Positions 1 through 8,448 are shown, numbered from the stretch's first letter. The stretch: DNA of 39,098 nt from Clostridiales bacterium (GCA_012519835.1 JAAYPJ010000088.1:1-39098), one strand, 5' to 3'. Numbers and translations: made by a program. Notes: a model not told the origin generated them from the letters alone.

Positions 1-541
1 CCCGGCTTTTGATTAGGATGCATTGATCACTTTTATCAATAAAAAGAGCAGTCATGCCATTCAGAACCTGTTCGATAATTTCTGTATAATCGGATTCTGT
101 TGTCACTTGATTGGCTGCAAGAAGGTTATCTGTTATATAATCCGGCACATTGATTTTAGTGCCTGTATCAGTGTTATGTTTTCTCAGTAATTGGCGCAAG
201 ATATAGTCATTGACGATATTGTTATCAACCATGCCGTCAATATACACAATAAAGGCGTCACTTTGTTGCAGGATCTTGAATTCCCGTATTATTACATCCC
301 GGCTTGTGGGGTAATTAAGCTTATTCTTGATTTTTTCGAGGTTTGTTTGGAGCTTTTTGCTCACTTTATCTTTATTATTGCTTTTTTGTTTAGTTTCCGG
401 AACATCTTGTGCGGCGGTATCTTTTTTATCGGGTTTAACTTGACTGTTGTCTTCAACCCCATCTTCAAGCAATTCAAAACGATCATATTTTTTTGGTTCT
501 TTATAAGCAAAAAGGTTCTTTAACATATCTCCCAGACCCAT
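1..541 (-). CDS. GerA-family spore germination protein, N-terminal part (runs off the left edge)
   Basis: Reading the minus strand from the ATG at 541 gives 180 codons with no stop before the window edge. The N-terminus is a lysine- and acid-rich hydrophilic stretch. It is followed by a segment typical of the N-terminal domain of GerAA/GerKA germinant-receptor A subunits, with RDVIIREFKI at about residues 85-94 and DAFIVYIDGMVDN at about 99-111. The membrane region of the family would lie beyond the window. A-subunits act with B and C partners in the inner spore membrane to sense nutrients. The start at 541 has an AGGG 10 nt upstream; the in-frame ATG at 526 has its GGGAG too close. A sigma-G-like promoter precedes it, which fits forespore expression. 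Which receptor paralogue it is cannot be told. Confidence 0.85.
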   Translation of the reverse strand, partial: MGLGDMLKNLFAYKEPKKYDRFELLEDGVEDNSQVKPDKKDTAAQDVPETKQKSNNKDKVSKKLQTNLEKIKNKLNYPTSRDVIIREFKILQQSDAFIVYIDGMVDNNIVNDYILRQLLRKHNTDTGTKINVPDYITDNLLAANQVTTESDYTEIIEQVLNGMTALFIDKSDQCILIKSR

Positions 542-575
542 ATATCCACGTCCCTAGGCTTATCTTTGTTTTATT

Positions 576-606
576 TATCATGTACCGAGGGGGCTGTTTT
601 TATTCA
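576..606 (-). promoter_or_regulatory. Candidate sigma-G promoter of the gerA-type gene
   Basis: On the minus strand TGAATA (606-601) is followed after 18 nt by CATGATA (582-576). This closely resembles the sigma-G consensus TGAATA-N17/18-CATACTA. The predicted start of transcription lies about 30 nt before the ATG at 541. gerA operons are known sigma-G targets in Bacillus, so motif and gene agree. Confidence 0.6.
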
Positions 607-695
607 AATACCTTAAAGTCCTATTGTTTATTTGGATATAATTTGTTATCTCACGAAAGGTTACTGTTCACACCCTGCTACCAAAACGCCTCCTG

Positions 696-863
696 CCAAT
701 AGTCGACTGTGCAAAATTTCAAGTAATTCCTATGTATATAGCAAATATACAACACAATGAATACTATTGTGCGAATTATAAGCTGATGTGTTGTGAATAT
801 GGCATGAATTGGGATAAATCTTATAAAATTCATGCATTAATTGAAATTTTGCACATTCGGTTG
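696..863. repeat. Nested inverted-repeat element
   Basis: Arms at 708-727 and 836-855 are inverse complements over 20 nt with one mismatch (TGTGCAAAATTTCAAGTAAT against ATTAATTGAAATTTTGCACA). A weaker extension pairs GCCAA near 696 with TTGGC near 860. Two smaller hairpins sit inside: CACAAT/ATTGTG (753-758, 766-771) and GCATGAATT/AATTCATGC (802-810, 827-835). It could be a small non-autonomous element or a structured transcript. It encodes no protein. The rest of 542-933 shows only the gerA promoter. Confidence 0.6.
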
Positions 864-933
864 GCTGTGCATGGGTTGGAGTGTGAACTGTAACCATGAA
901 GGATATTTTCATAAAACCTAGGATTGAAAATGT

Positions 934-962
934 TTGGTTATTCACGGCGATTATATTATAAT
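934..962 (+). promoter_or_regulatory. Possible sigma-A promoter
   Basis: TTGGTT (934-939), 17-nt spacer and TATAAT (957-962). The -10 is perfect and the -35 weak. It would drive the small ORF at 1018 and perhaps purC. Confidence 0.4.
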
Positions 963-970
963 ATAGTGAG

Positions 971-987
971 GGCGAGCTTTGCTCGCC
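971..987 (+). repeat. Perfect GC-rich hairpin
   Basis: GGCGAGC TTT GCTCGCC, a 7-bp perfect stem at the start of the transcript predicted from the promoter at 934-962. No T-run follows, so it is unlikely to be a terminator. A relative with changed but still paired stem bases is at 10384-10404. Confidence 0.55.
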
Positions 988-1017
988 TGCTTGTATATAA
1001 ACAAGGAGTGATAGTGG

Positions 1018-1179
1018 ATGGTGTATTTCTTGGCATTTGTGCTTTTAGCCACATTTATAGCCAGAAAGAAATTGGTAAGTATGTTAAGGGAAGAAATTAA
1101 AGACAACGAAAATTTGGCGGATATGGTAACGGTAAAGAAAAAGGACATAATAAGGATAAAAAGGAAACCACGAAAGTAA
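1018..1179 (+). CDS. Small putative membrane protein (53 aa)
   Basis: An ATG ORF preceded by AAGGAG with a 9-nt spacer. The product starts MVYFLAFVLLATFIARKK, one hydrophobic segment at residues 2-15 followed by a basic, charged tail ending KKKDIIRIKRKPRK. This gives a single-pass topology with a positively charged cytoplasmic end. No family is recognised. The good ribosome binding site, the promoter upstream and the sensible composition argue that it is real, but 53 codons is short. It lies 115 bp before purC. Confidence 0.5.
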   Translation: MVYFLAFVLLATFIARKKLVSMLREEIKDNENLADMVTVKKKDIIRIKRKPRK

Positions 1180-1180
1180 C

Positions 1181-1226
1181 TTTGTCATTGATATGAAGGT
1201 GCTGCAATTTTGTCATCCCGAGACGG
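1181..1226 (+). repeat. TTGTCATC-type dispersed repeat, copy 1
   Basis: Reads TTTGTCATTGATATGAAGG and then, after a few bases, TTTTGTCATCCCGAGACGGA. Related stretches with the same two TCATC/TCATT blocks about 30 nt apart lie at 10431-10470 and 32946-32990. Just downstream GCGTTTGACCT (1238-1248) matches the arm of the large palindromic repeats found later in the window. An apparent in-frame upstream extension of purC lies in this repeat. Confidence 0.5.
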
Positions 1227-1294
1227 ACAGCCGGCTGCGTTTGACCTGTGAGGGATTTGTTGAATTTTTCAAATTAAAAAGGAGTTTAGAAAGC

Positions 1295-1993
1295 ATGAAA
1301 CTTGTATATAAAGGTAAAACAAAAGATGTATATGATTTAGAAAACGGTAATTATCTGCTCAAATTTAAAGATGATGTAACAGGAGAAGATGGTAAATTCA
1401 ACCCGAGTGCAAATAAGGTGGGCTTAACTATAGAGGGAATGGGTAGGTCCGGGCTCAGGTTAACAAAATATTTTTTTGAAATACTGAAAAACAATAGCAT
1501 ACCTACCCATTATATCGATGCAAATATCGAAGAGGCAACTATGACGGTAAAACCTGCTGTTATGTTTGGCAAGGGGCTTGAGGTTATTTGCAGATATAGG
1601 GCGGTGGGAAGTTTTTTACGCCGTTATGGGATGTATGCGAAAGAAGGACAGGAATTGGATGCCTTTGTGGAATTTACCCTCAAGGACGACGAACGCAATG
1701 ATCCGCCTATATCGGAAGACGCCCTCCATATGTTAGGAATATTAACAAGGGAAGAATATAAAATTATAAAGGATTTAACCGGGAAAGTTTGTAATATAAT
1801 AAAAGAGGAATTAGCCAAAAAGGATATAGAACTTTACGATATCAAGTTGGAATTCGGTAAAATCGGGGGAGAGGGCCAGGGAGAAGAGCAAATAGCCTTG
1901 ATAGATGAAATTTCAGGCGGAAATATGAGAGCATACAAGGACGGAAAATATATAGAGCCATTGCAATTGGAAAGACTGGTATTAACTGATTAA
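1295..1993 (+). CDS. purC: Phosphoribosylaminoimidazole-succinocarboxamide synthase (PurC)
   Basis: SAICAR synthetase, the ATP-dependent ligase that joins aspartate to CAIR in de novo purine synthesis. The protein (232 aa, normal length) opens KLVYKGKTKDVYDL, the nucleotide-binding beginning of the family. It continues with KFKDDVTGEDGK, VICRYRAVGSFLRRYG (about 117-132), KLEFGKIGG and IDEISGGNMRAYKDGKY near the C-terminus, which matches the clostridial branch rather than the E. coli SPDTCR-type ending. The start at 1295 is chosen because AGGAG lies 9 nt upstream and the N-terminus fits the family. A longer in-frame ORF from 1193 runs through a dispersed repeat and is rejected. No other pur genes are beside it; the next gene abuts its stop codon. 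Confidence 0.93.
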   Translation: MKLVYKGKTKDVYDLENGNYLLKFKDDVTGEDGKFNPSANKVGLTIEGMGRSGLRLTKYFFEILKNNSIPTHYIDANIEEATMTVKPAVMFGKGLEVICRYRAVGSFLRRYGMYAKEGQELDAFVEFTLKDDERNDPPISEDALHMLGILTREEYKIIKDLTGKVCNIIKEELAKKDIELYDIKLEFGKIGGEGQGEEQIALIDEISGGNMRAYKDGKYIEPLQLERLVLTD

Positions 1994-3292
1994 ATGAAGA
2001 GTATCGGTATGGTGCAACAAAAAAAGAGTCTCGAGAATAAAAAGGAGATATTAAACAGGCTGCTTCTCATAGTGCTTATTATCACCCCCCTGATAATAAT
2101 CCCGTATTCATCTGATTATTTTTATTTCCCTAAAATATATTTTGTATATATAATTTCGGCAATAATGCTTGTTATATGGTTTTTAAACAGGGAAGGCAAC
2201 AAACCGGATTTTAATTCAGTAGAAAAACCTGTAATATGTTATCTTTTTATAGTTATTATATCAACTGTATTCTCTGTCAACCATATTATATCCCTGTACG
2301 GAAACTTCAGAAGAGAAGAAGGCCTATTTGCAATAATTGTTTATATATATTTATATATCGTGGCAAACAGAAATTATATATTTTCGGAAAAGCCTGTAAA
2401 ATTTCTGCTTTTTTCAGCTACAATTATAGCTGTTTATGGGGTGTTCCAGTATTTTGGATTTGATCCTGTACCAAGAGATTTAGAGCGGATCAACTGGAGC
2501 AAACGTGCATTTGCAACGATGGGAAACCCGGATTTTTTGGGCTCATATTTAGTTCTCATTTTGCCGATCAGTGTTTTTGCATATTTTTATGCACGGAAAA
2601 ACATTTATCTGCTGACCTCCGGTTTAATATATTTATCATTATTATGCACTATGACCAGAAGCGCTTGGCTGGGGGCCTTGTTCAGCATAGCGGTATTAAC
2701 CGTCTATTCTGTTATATATGGGTTAGGTAAAAAACACATTGCTATATTGTTGGTTATTTTCGTTATTATAACAATAGTGATGAATAATATAAGTTCGGGG
2801 AAGGTTATAGGAAGATTTTTTACAATAGGACTTGATTTCAAAAAGATTGTAAATCAGGCACCTGATTATCAAAAAGCTGGGGCGGGCAGGGTTTTTATTT
2901 GGGAGAGGGTTTTAAAACTTATTTCACAAAGACCGTTGTTTGGATATGGTTTGGAAACATTAGGCATAGTTTTTACAGAGCGTTTTTACTGTGATGTTGT
3001 TGAAAGGTATAACAGAGTAATAATATTTGACAAGGCACACAATGAATACCTTCATATTGCTGTAACTACAGGAGTGCCGGCGCTTATGGCTTATCTGTAT
3101 TTTGTATTAAATATAGTTATAAAGGCCATAAAAAACGTTGGTAAAAATATTATGATTATTCCTTTACTGTGTAGTGTTATCGGATATTTGGTTCAGGCGT
3201 TTTTCAACATAAGTGTAGTATCTGTGGCTTATGTTTATTGGATAGCATTAGGTATGCTGTCCAATATAACAATTGGGGTAGAGAATGTGTAA
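1994..3292 (+). CDS. O-antigen ligase/polymerase family (Wzy/WaaL-type) membrane protein
   Basis: 432 aa with about ten to twelve hydrophobic segments. The Wzy_C signature is in the central to C-terminal part: TRSAWLGALFS (about 224-234), GAGRVFIWERVLKLI (about 297-311), LFGYGLETLG and then AHNEYLHIAVTTGVPAL (about 350-366), whose His-Asn-Glu is characteristic of the O-antigen ligase/polymerase fold. In Gram-positives such proteins polymerise or attach surface polysaccharide; the exact substrate is unknown. The ATG directly follows the purC stop with no clear ribosome binding site. An in-frame ATG at 2009 is an alternative. The link to purC is probably positional only. Confidence 0.8.
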   Translation: MKSIGMVQQKKSLENKKEILNRLLLIVLIITPLIIIPYSSDYFYFPKIYFVYIISAIMLVIWFLNREGNKPDFNSVEKPVICYLFIVIISTVFSVNHIISLYGNFRREEGLFAIIVYIYLYIVANRNYIFSEKPVKFLLFSATIIAVYGVFQYFGFDPVPRDLERINWSKRAFATMGNPDFLGSYLVLILPISVFAYFYARKNIYLLTSGLIYLSLLCTMTRSAWLGALFSIAVLTVYSVIYGLGKKHIAILLVIFVIITIVMNNISSGKVIGRFFTIGLDFKKIVNQAPDYQKAGAGRVFIWERVLKLISQRPLFGYGLETLGIVFTERFYCDVVERYNRVIIFDKAHNEYLHIAVTTGVPALMAYLYFVLNIVIKAIKNVGKNIMIIPLLCSVIGYLVQAFFNISVVSVAYVYWIALGMLSNITIGVENV

Positions 3293-3375
3293 AATCCGCA
3301 TACCTTATTTACAGTCCTAGTAAAGAACTATTATTTTTTCATTTTGAAAACCATCATGCTAGGTCATCATAAAAT

Positions 3376-3384
3376 TGTTATAAT
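3376..3384 (+). promoter_or_regulatory. Extended -10 promoter for the ABC exporter
   Basis: TGTTATAAT (TGn plus a perfect TATAAT) about 75 nt before the exporter start, in the 168-bp gap after the polymerase gene. No good -35 is seen at the right distance, as is common for extended -10 promoters. Confidence 0.5.
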
Positions 3385-3460
3385 ACTTATTAATACAGGA
3401 TTTCAATAAAAAGTGATGATATAAATTTTATATTATTTTTGTAGATTAGGAGATGAATAT

Positions 3461-5188
3461 ATGCGCAAACTCTTGAAATTTATAAAACCCTATCGTTCTG
3501 CTATCATAACAGCTTCGGGTTTGATATTCATACAGGTTATTTTAGAACTGCTTTTGCCCACATTGATGGGTAATATTATTGATATAGGGGTAGTTGAAGG
3601 GGACACAAACTATATACTCAAAACAGGTGGATTGATGATGTTGGCTGCATCATTTGTTATATTGTTTGCAATTATATCAATTTATCAATCATCAAGGGTC
3701 TCTATGGCGTTTGCCAGGGATCTTCGAAGTGAGGTTTTTAAAAAGGTGGAGGACTTTTCCCTCAGCGAATTCGATAAGATAGGCACACCTTCGTTGATCA
3801 CCAGAACCACAAATGATATTACACAGATACAACAGGTAGTGATGATGTCCCTCAGAATAATGGCAAGAGCACCTATGATAACTATAGGCAGCGTTATTAT
3901 GGCTGTCCATAAAAACGCCAGATTATCACTGATTATTGTATTTATATTACCTGTGATTATAATAGCAATAATTATCGTAACAAAAAAAGGAGTACCGTTA
4001 TTTAAAGCGATACAAACTAAAATTGACAGGTTAAATCAAATTTTAAGAGAAAACCTTATGGGTGTTAGGGTAATCAGGGCATTCAATAGGGTGGATTATG
4101 AAAAAGATCGTTTTAAGGTAGCAAATAAGGATATTACGGACATAACAATTAAGGTCAGTAAGATAATGGCGATAGTGATGCCGGCTATAACCTTGGCACT
4201 CAATTTTACTATAATAGCCGTAATATGGTATGGTTCTATAAATATAGACAGGGGTACCATGCAGGTAGGGGATCTGATGGCATTTATTCAATACGTAATA
4301 CAGAGTATGTTTTATTTGGCTATGCTCTCTATGATTTTTATAATGATATCCCGTGCATCCGCATCTGCCACAAGAATCAATGAGGTGCTTGATATGGAAC
4401 CGGAGATAAAGGATCCGGAAAATCCCCGCATTATAAATATAAAAAATGGAATCGTACAATTCAAAGATGTGACCTTCAGTTATCCGGGCGCGGAAGAACC
4501 GGCATTGAAAAATATTTCCTTTACCGCAAGACCGGGAGAGGTAACCGCTATTATAGGAGGAACCGGTTCGGGAAAATCGACATTGATAAATCTAATCCCC
4601 AGATTTTATGATGTGGACAGTGGCAGCATCCTGATAGATGGTGTTGATATCAGGGAAATAACACAAAAAACCCTGAGAGAGAGCATAGGATTTGTTCCCC
4701 AAAAATCGGTTCTTTTCACGGGGACGGTTGCGGATAACATTAAATATGGAAAAGAAGATGCAACAGACGGGGAGGTCAGACATGCAACCGAAATAGCCCA
4801 GGCCGAGGAATTCATATCAAATATGAAGGAAGGATTTAGTGCCGCTATTGCACAAGGGGGAACCAACGTATCCGGCGGGCAAAAACAGAGGCTCTCTATT
4901 GCAAGGGCACTGGTAAGAAAACCGAAGATATATTTATTCGACGACAGTTTTTCCGCACTTGATTTTAAAACCGATGCAAAGTTACGCAATGCTTTAAGGG
5001 ACGAAGTTACCGAATCTACACTGATAGTAGTTTCGCAAAGGGTGAGTACCGTTATGGATGCGGACCAAATAATAGTTTTGCATGAAGGTACAATTTTAGG
5101 AATAGGGAATCATAAAGAATTATTAAAAACCTGTAATGTTTATAGGGAAATTGTATTTTCCCAGCTCTCAGAGGAGGAAATTGCGTAA
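3461..5188 (+). CDS. ABC exporter half-transporter, degenerate-site subunit
   Basis: 575 aa: six-helix exporter membrane domain (about 1-310) followed by a nucleotide-binding domain. Walker A GGTGSGKST is near 366-374, signature VSGGQKQRLS near 470 and Walker B IYLFDDSFSALD near 489-500. The residue after the Walker B aspartate is Asp instead of the catalytic Glu, as in the TM287-type subunit of heterodimeric exporters, while its signature motif is canonical. The partner gene follows with a 1-nt overlap (TAATG). Together they should form one exporter of the BmrCD/TM287-288 type for drugs, lipids or peptides. The substrate cannot be read from sequence. A strong ribosome binding site (AGGAG) precedes the ATG. 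Confidence 0.88.
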   Translation: MRKLLKFIKPYRSAIITASGLIFIQVILELLLPTLMGNIIDIGVVEGDTNYILKTGGLMMLAASFVILFAIISIYQSSRVSMAFARDLRSEVFKKVEDFSLSEFDKIGTPSLITRTTNDITQIQQVVMMSLRIMARAPMITIGSVIMAVHKNARLSLIIVFILPVIIIAIIIVTKKGVPLFKAIQTKIDRLNQILRENLMGVRVIRAFNRVDYEKDRFKVANKDITDITIKVSKIMAIVMPAITLALNFTIIAVIWYGSINIDRGTMQVGDLMAFIQYVIQSMFYLAMLSMIFIMISRASASATRINEVLDMEPEIKDPENPRIINIKNGIVQFKDVTFSYPGAEEPALKNISFTARPGEVTAIIGGTGSGKSTLINLIPRFYDVDSGSILIDGVDIREITQKTLRESIGFVPQKSVLFTGTVADNIKYGKEDATDGEVRHATEIAQAEEFISNMKEGFSAAIAQGGTNVSGGQKQRLSIARALVRKPKIYLFDDSFSALDFKTDAKLRNALRDEVTESTLIVVSQRVSTVMDADQIIVLHEGTILGIGNHKELLKTCNVYREIVFSQLSEEEIA

Positions 5189-7071
5189 TGAAAGATAATA
5201 AAGGAGACAAACAAGCAGTTCATATGGGCAGAGGCCGCGGAAGAGGGCCCGTTATGGGTATGGCCCTTGAGAAGCCGAAAGATTTTAAGGGGACATCCAG
5301 AAGACTGTTGGCCTATTTAAAACCCTTTAACCTGCATTTGGTCATAGTGGTCATAGCCTCGATATTGAGTACGGTATTTGCCACCCTCGGCCCAAGGGTT
5401 ATGGGCAGGGCAATCACCAAGCTTTATGAAGGGGTAAAACAAAAAATACAAGGTGTGGCCGGGGCTAGTATAGATTTCGATTATATACTCAAAATATTAA
5501 TTATTTTAGGTATTTTATATGTTATAAGCGCGATTTTTTCCTATATACAACAACTTATTATGGCGACTGTTACCCAAAAGACGATGTATAATATGCGCAG
5601 GGATGTAAATGATAAACTTTTCAGGCTGCCACTGAAATTTTTTGATTCCCATACCCATGGTGATATATTGAGCCGTGTTACAAATGATATTGATAATATA
5701 AGCAATACCCTGCAACAGAGTGCTACGCAACTCATTACGTCGTTGATTACGCTTATAGGTATAGTAATCATGATGCTCATAATCAGCCCTGTTATGACCC
5801 TTATTTTAGTTATAACTTTACCGTTGTACGGACTGGTAACGAGGGTGGTGGCCAAACATTCCCAGAAATATTTTGCAAGGCAACAGAGAACCCTGGGGGA
5901 ATTGAACGGACATATAGAGGAGATATACACAGGCCATAAAATAATAAAGGCATTTTCCAGGGAAGAGAAATCCATAGAGCGTTTTGAGGGGATCAATGAA
6001 AACCTCTATGAGGCAGGTTTGAGGGCCTTCTTTATTTCAGGTGTGATTATGCCCCTCATGAATTTTATCAACAATATCGGTTTTATTTTCATTTCCGTTG
6101 TTGGCGGTATTTTAGCAATCAGGAATGCAGTGGTGATAGGGGATGTTCAAGCATTCATACAATATTCAAAACAATTTACACAGCCAATCGTCCAAACCGC
6201 CAATATAGCTAATATTTTGCAAGCCACCATAGCATCGGCGGAGCGTGTATTTGAAATTTTGGATGAAACGGAGGAGATACCGGATAAGGAAGATAGCAAG
6301 GTCATCGATATGCCGAGAGGAGAAGTTGCATTCCAAGATGTAAAGTTTTCATATAAAAAGGAAGAACCTCTGATAGAAGATATGAACATAGATATAAGAC
6401 AAGGCCAAACCATTGCCATTGTGGGGCCGACCGGCGCGGGTAAAACCACCATCGTAAATCTGCTTATGCGCTTTTATGAGATAGAAGAGGGGAAAATCAC
6501 CGTTGATGGTGTCGATATCAGGGATTTGTCAAGGGGACACCTAAGGAATATCTTCGGTATGGTACTGCAGGATACATGGTTATTTAACGGAACTATAAGG
6601 GAAAACATAGCTTACGGCAAACAGGATGCTACCGAAGAAGAAATCATCAGGGCATCAAAAGCCGCTCATGCCGATTATTTTATCAGGAGACTTCCCGACG
6701 GATATGATACAATGCTCAGTGAGGAAGCCTCAAATATTTCACAGGGACAAAAACAACTTCTGACGATTGCCCGTGCCATATTAGCCAATCCTGCCATACT
6801 GATCCTGGATGAGGCTACCAGCAGTGTAGATACCAGGACAGAAATTTATATACAAAAAGCCATGCAGGCCCTTATGAAAGGTAAAACGAGTTTTGTGATA
6901 GCCCACAGATTATCCACAATTCGCGATGCGGATTTGATATTGGTCATAAATGAGGGCAGTATTATAGAAAAAGGGACTCATGACGAACTTCTGGCCCGGG
7001 AAGGTTTTTATGCGGATCTTTATAACAGCCAGTTCGCAGGCAGGAGAAAAGAGCATTATATGCTATCCTAA
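5188..7071 (+). CDS. ABC exporter half-transporter, catalytic-site subunit
   Basis: 627 aa. The N-terminus (1-45) is unusual, basic and Arg/Gly-rich (GRGRGRGPVMGMA). Then follow the exporter membrane domain and an ATPase domain with Walker A GPTGAGKTT (about 412-420), signature ISQGQKQL (about 517) and Walker B ILILDEATSSVD (about 537-548). It has the catalytic Glu but a degenerate SQGQ signature, exactly complementary to the upstream subunit, as in TM288. The pair therefore has one active and one inactive ATP site. The ATG overlaps the stop of the partner, so translation is coupled. Repeats and no obvious terminator follow. Confidence 0.88.
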   Translation: MKDNKGDKQAVHMGRGRGRGPVMGMALEKPKDFKGTSRRLLAYLKPFNLHLVIVVIASILSTVFATLGPRVMGRAITKLYEGVKQKIQGVAGASIDFDYILKILIILGILYVISAIFSYIQQLIMATVTQKTMYNMRRDVNDKLFRLPLKFFDSHTHGDILSRVTNDIDNISNTLQQSATQLITSLITLIGIVIMMLIISPVMTLILVITLPLYGLVTRVVAKHSQKYFARQQRTLGELNGHIEEIYTGHKIIKAFSREEKSIERFEGINENLYEAGLRAFFISGVIMPLMNFINNIGFIFISVVGGILAIRNAVVIGDVQAFIQYSKQFTQPIVQTANIANILQATIASAERVFEILDETEEIPDKEDSKVIDMPRGEVAFQDVKFSYKKEEPLIEDMNIDIRQGQTIAIVGPTGAGKTTIVNLLMRFYEIEEGKITVDGVDIRDLSRGHLRNIFGMVLQDTWLFNGTIRENIAYGKQDATEEEIIRASKAAHADYFIRRLPDGYDTMLSEEASNISQGQKQLLTIARAILANPAILILDEATSSVDTRTEIYIQKAMQALMKGKTSFVIAHRLSTIRDADLILVINEGSIIEKGTHDELLAREGFYADLYNSQFAGRRKEHYMLS

Positions 7072-7075
7072 AACG

Positions 7076-7147
7076 GATGCGGCAGGGGGACGCTTGATGC
7101 GGCATGGGGACGCTTTGTGTGGCAGGGGGACGTTTTGTTTGCCATAT
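7076..7147 (+). repeat. GGGGACG hairpin-repeat cluster, copy 1
   Basis: Three consecutive units: ATGCGGCAGGGGGACGCTTG, ATGCGGCATGGGGACGCTTT and TGTGGCAGGGGGACGTTTTG, the last closed by TTTGCCATA. The first two units recur in the same order, inverted, at 24426-24478. The 193-bp gap between the exporter and the chromate transporter contains nothing else that could be recognised. Confidence 0.65.
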
Positions 7148-7264
7148 TCGTATCGTTTAGCGTGTAGTGGCGGACCCATATGTCTGCCCGATTGGCAAGG
7201 ATGGACCTGTGTGTTTGCTTGATCAGCGGGGGGCCGACAGCCGGCCGTTTGATTATACAAGGGG

Positions 7265-7831
7265 GTGAGGACAATAACGGAACTTTGGGAATTATTCACC
7301 ATGTTTTTTCGTATAGGCGCATTTACCTTTGGTGGTGGCTATGCAATGCTCCCGATCATACAAAAAGAGATTGTAGAAAAAAAGAAATGGTCTACAAATG
7401 AGGAAATCATAGACTGTTTTGCTATCGGCCAATGCACACCGGGGGTTATTGCCGTAAATACGGCAACCTTTATAGGTTATAAGAAAAAGGGTGTTACAGG
7501 TGGGATCGTTTCAACAATAGGGGTAGTGCTACCGTCCTTGATCACCATAACCATAATAACGATGTTTTTTAAACAATTTCAGCATTATAAGGTTGTGCAA
7601 TATGCTTTTGGAGGCATAAGGGTAGGTGTTATCGCGCTGATTTCAAATACGGTATTCAAAATGTTCAAGCAGGTTGTAGTAAATTGGGTATGCATAGCAA
7701 TATTTGTAGCCGCGTTCATATTTACGGCCTTTACCGATTTTTCACCGATTATTATGATAGTTGCATCGGCATTGGTAGGTATTTTAAGGAGATGGGACAG
7801 TATTAAAGTTGAAGGGGAGGGCGTAGAATGA
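7265..7831 (+). CDS. Chromate transporter, first short CHR-domain protein
   Basis: 188 aa, one CHR domain of the ChrA superfamily. FRIGAFTFGGGYAMLPII near the N-terminus and CTPGVIAVNTATFIGY at about residues 58-73 are the hallmark motifs. Short CHR proteins work as pairs equivalent to one long ChrA that exports chromate by exchange for sulfate; many clostridial pairs have no tested substrate. The start is unclear. The GTG at 7265 lies inside its own GGGGGTGAGG ribosome binding sequence, whereas an ATA at 7274 has ideal spacing; MTELWELF would then be close to the N-terminus of relatives. The stop overlaps the next start (ATGA). Confidence 0.85.
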   Translation: MRTITELWELFTMFFRIGAFTFGGGYAMLPIIQKEIVEKKKWSTNEEIIDCFAIGQCTPGVIAVNTATFIGYKKKGVTGGIVSTIGVVLPSLITITIITMFFKQFQHYKVVQYAFGGIRVGVIALISNTVFKMFKQVVVNWVCIAIFVAAFIFTAFTDFSPIIMIVASALVGILRRWDSIKVEGEGVE

Positions 7832-8406
7832 TCTATTTGAAATTATATTTTGAATTTTTTAAAATAGGCCTGTTTGCCATAGGCGGGGGCCTCGCTACCT
7901 TGCCCTTTATCAGACAACTGGCAGGAAAATATGGATGGATTACCCAAAAACAGATATTGGACATGATAGCGATTTCGGAATCCACACCGGGGCCCATAGG
8001 CATAAATGCGGCCACATTCGTGGGTAACATAACAGCGGGGGTATTAGGAGGCATACTGGCGACTGTGGGGGTTGTAACCCCGTCCGTCATAATTATACTT
8101 CTGGTTGCACATTATTTTATAAAATTTAGCGAAACACAGATTGTAAGGTCTGTCTTCAGCGGCATTAGGCCGGCAGTAACGGGCCTTATTGCGGCAGTAG
8201 GTTTTGAAGTAGCGAAGGTAACGTTGTTTAATGTAGATGTTATATCTAAGGCCCTATCAATATTTGACATCAAGATTCTGCCGATGTTAAATATAAAAGC
8301 AGTTATATTATTCGGTGTTATCATATTTTTAATGAACAAATACAAAAAGCATCCTGTAACCTATCTAATGGGTTCGGCTATAATAGGAATTATATTTAAA
8401 TTTTAA
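7828..8406 (+). CDS. Chromate transporter, second short CHR-domain protein
   Basis: 192 aa, the partner of the preceding gene. FFKIGLFAIGGGLATLPFI and ESTPGPIGINAATFVGN (about 51-67) repeat the CHR motifs, with four to six further hydrophobic segments and a C-terminal helix pair. The ATGA overlap means the two are translated together. The two domains are homologous and probably insert in opposite orientations, as described for short CHR pairs. No regulator of the ChrB type is nearby. A new promoter starts 14 nt after the stop. Confidence 0.87.
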   Translation: MIYLKLYFEFFKIGLFAIGGGLATLPFIRQLAGKYGWITQKQILDMIAISESTPGPIGINAATFVGNITAGVLGGILATVGVVTPSVIIILLVAHYFIKFSETQIVRSVFSGIRPAVTGLIAAVGFEVAKVTLFNVDVISKALSIFDIKILPMLNIKAVILFGVIIFLMNKYKKHPVTYLMGSAIIGIIFKF

Positions 8407-8419
8407 GGGCAGAAAAGAC

Positions 8420-8448
8420 TTGACATAAATCTGAAATGAAATTATACT
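8420..8448 (+). promoter_or_regulatory. Sigma-A promoter of the T-box transcript
   Basis: TTGACA (8420-8425), 17-nt spacer and TATACT (8443-8448): a near-consensus promoter. Transcription should start near 8455, about 35 nt before the T-box leader. Confidence 0.8.

Noticed and set aside
191-702. Open frames on the plus strand opposite the gerA-type gene
   Set aside because: They are antisense shadows or low-complexity frames; the minus strand gives a recognisable germination protein.
1193-1294. Longer purC reading frame starting with MKVLQFCHPETDSRL
   Set aside because: This part lies in a dispersed repeat, lacks a ribosome binding site and has no match to the PurC N-terminus; AGGAG and the family start point to 1295.
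7063-7302. Minus-strand frames over the 7076-7147 repeats
   Set aside because: They are produced by the G-rich repeat on the other strand and match nothing.
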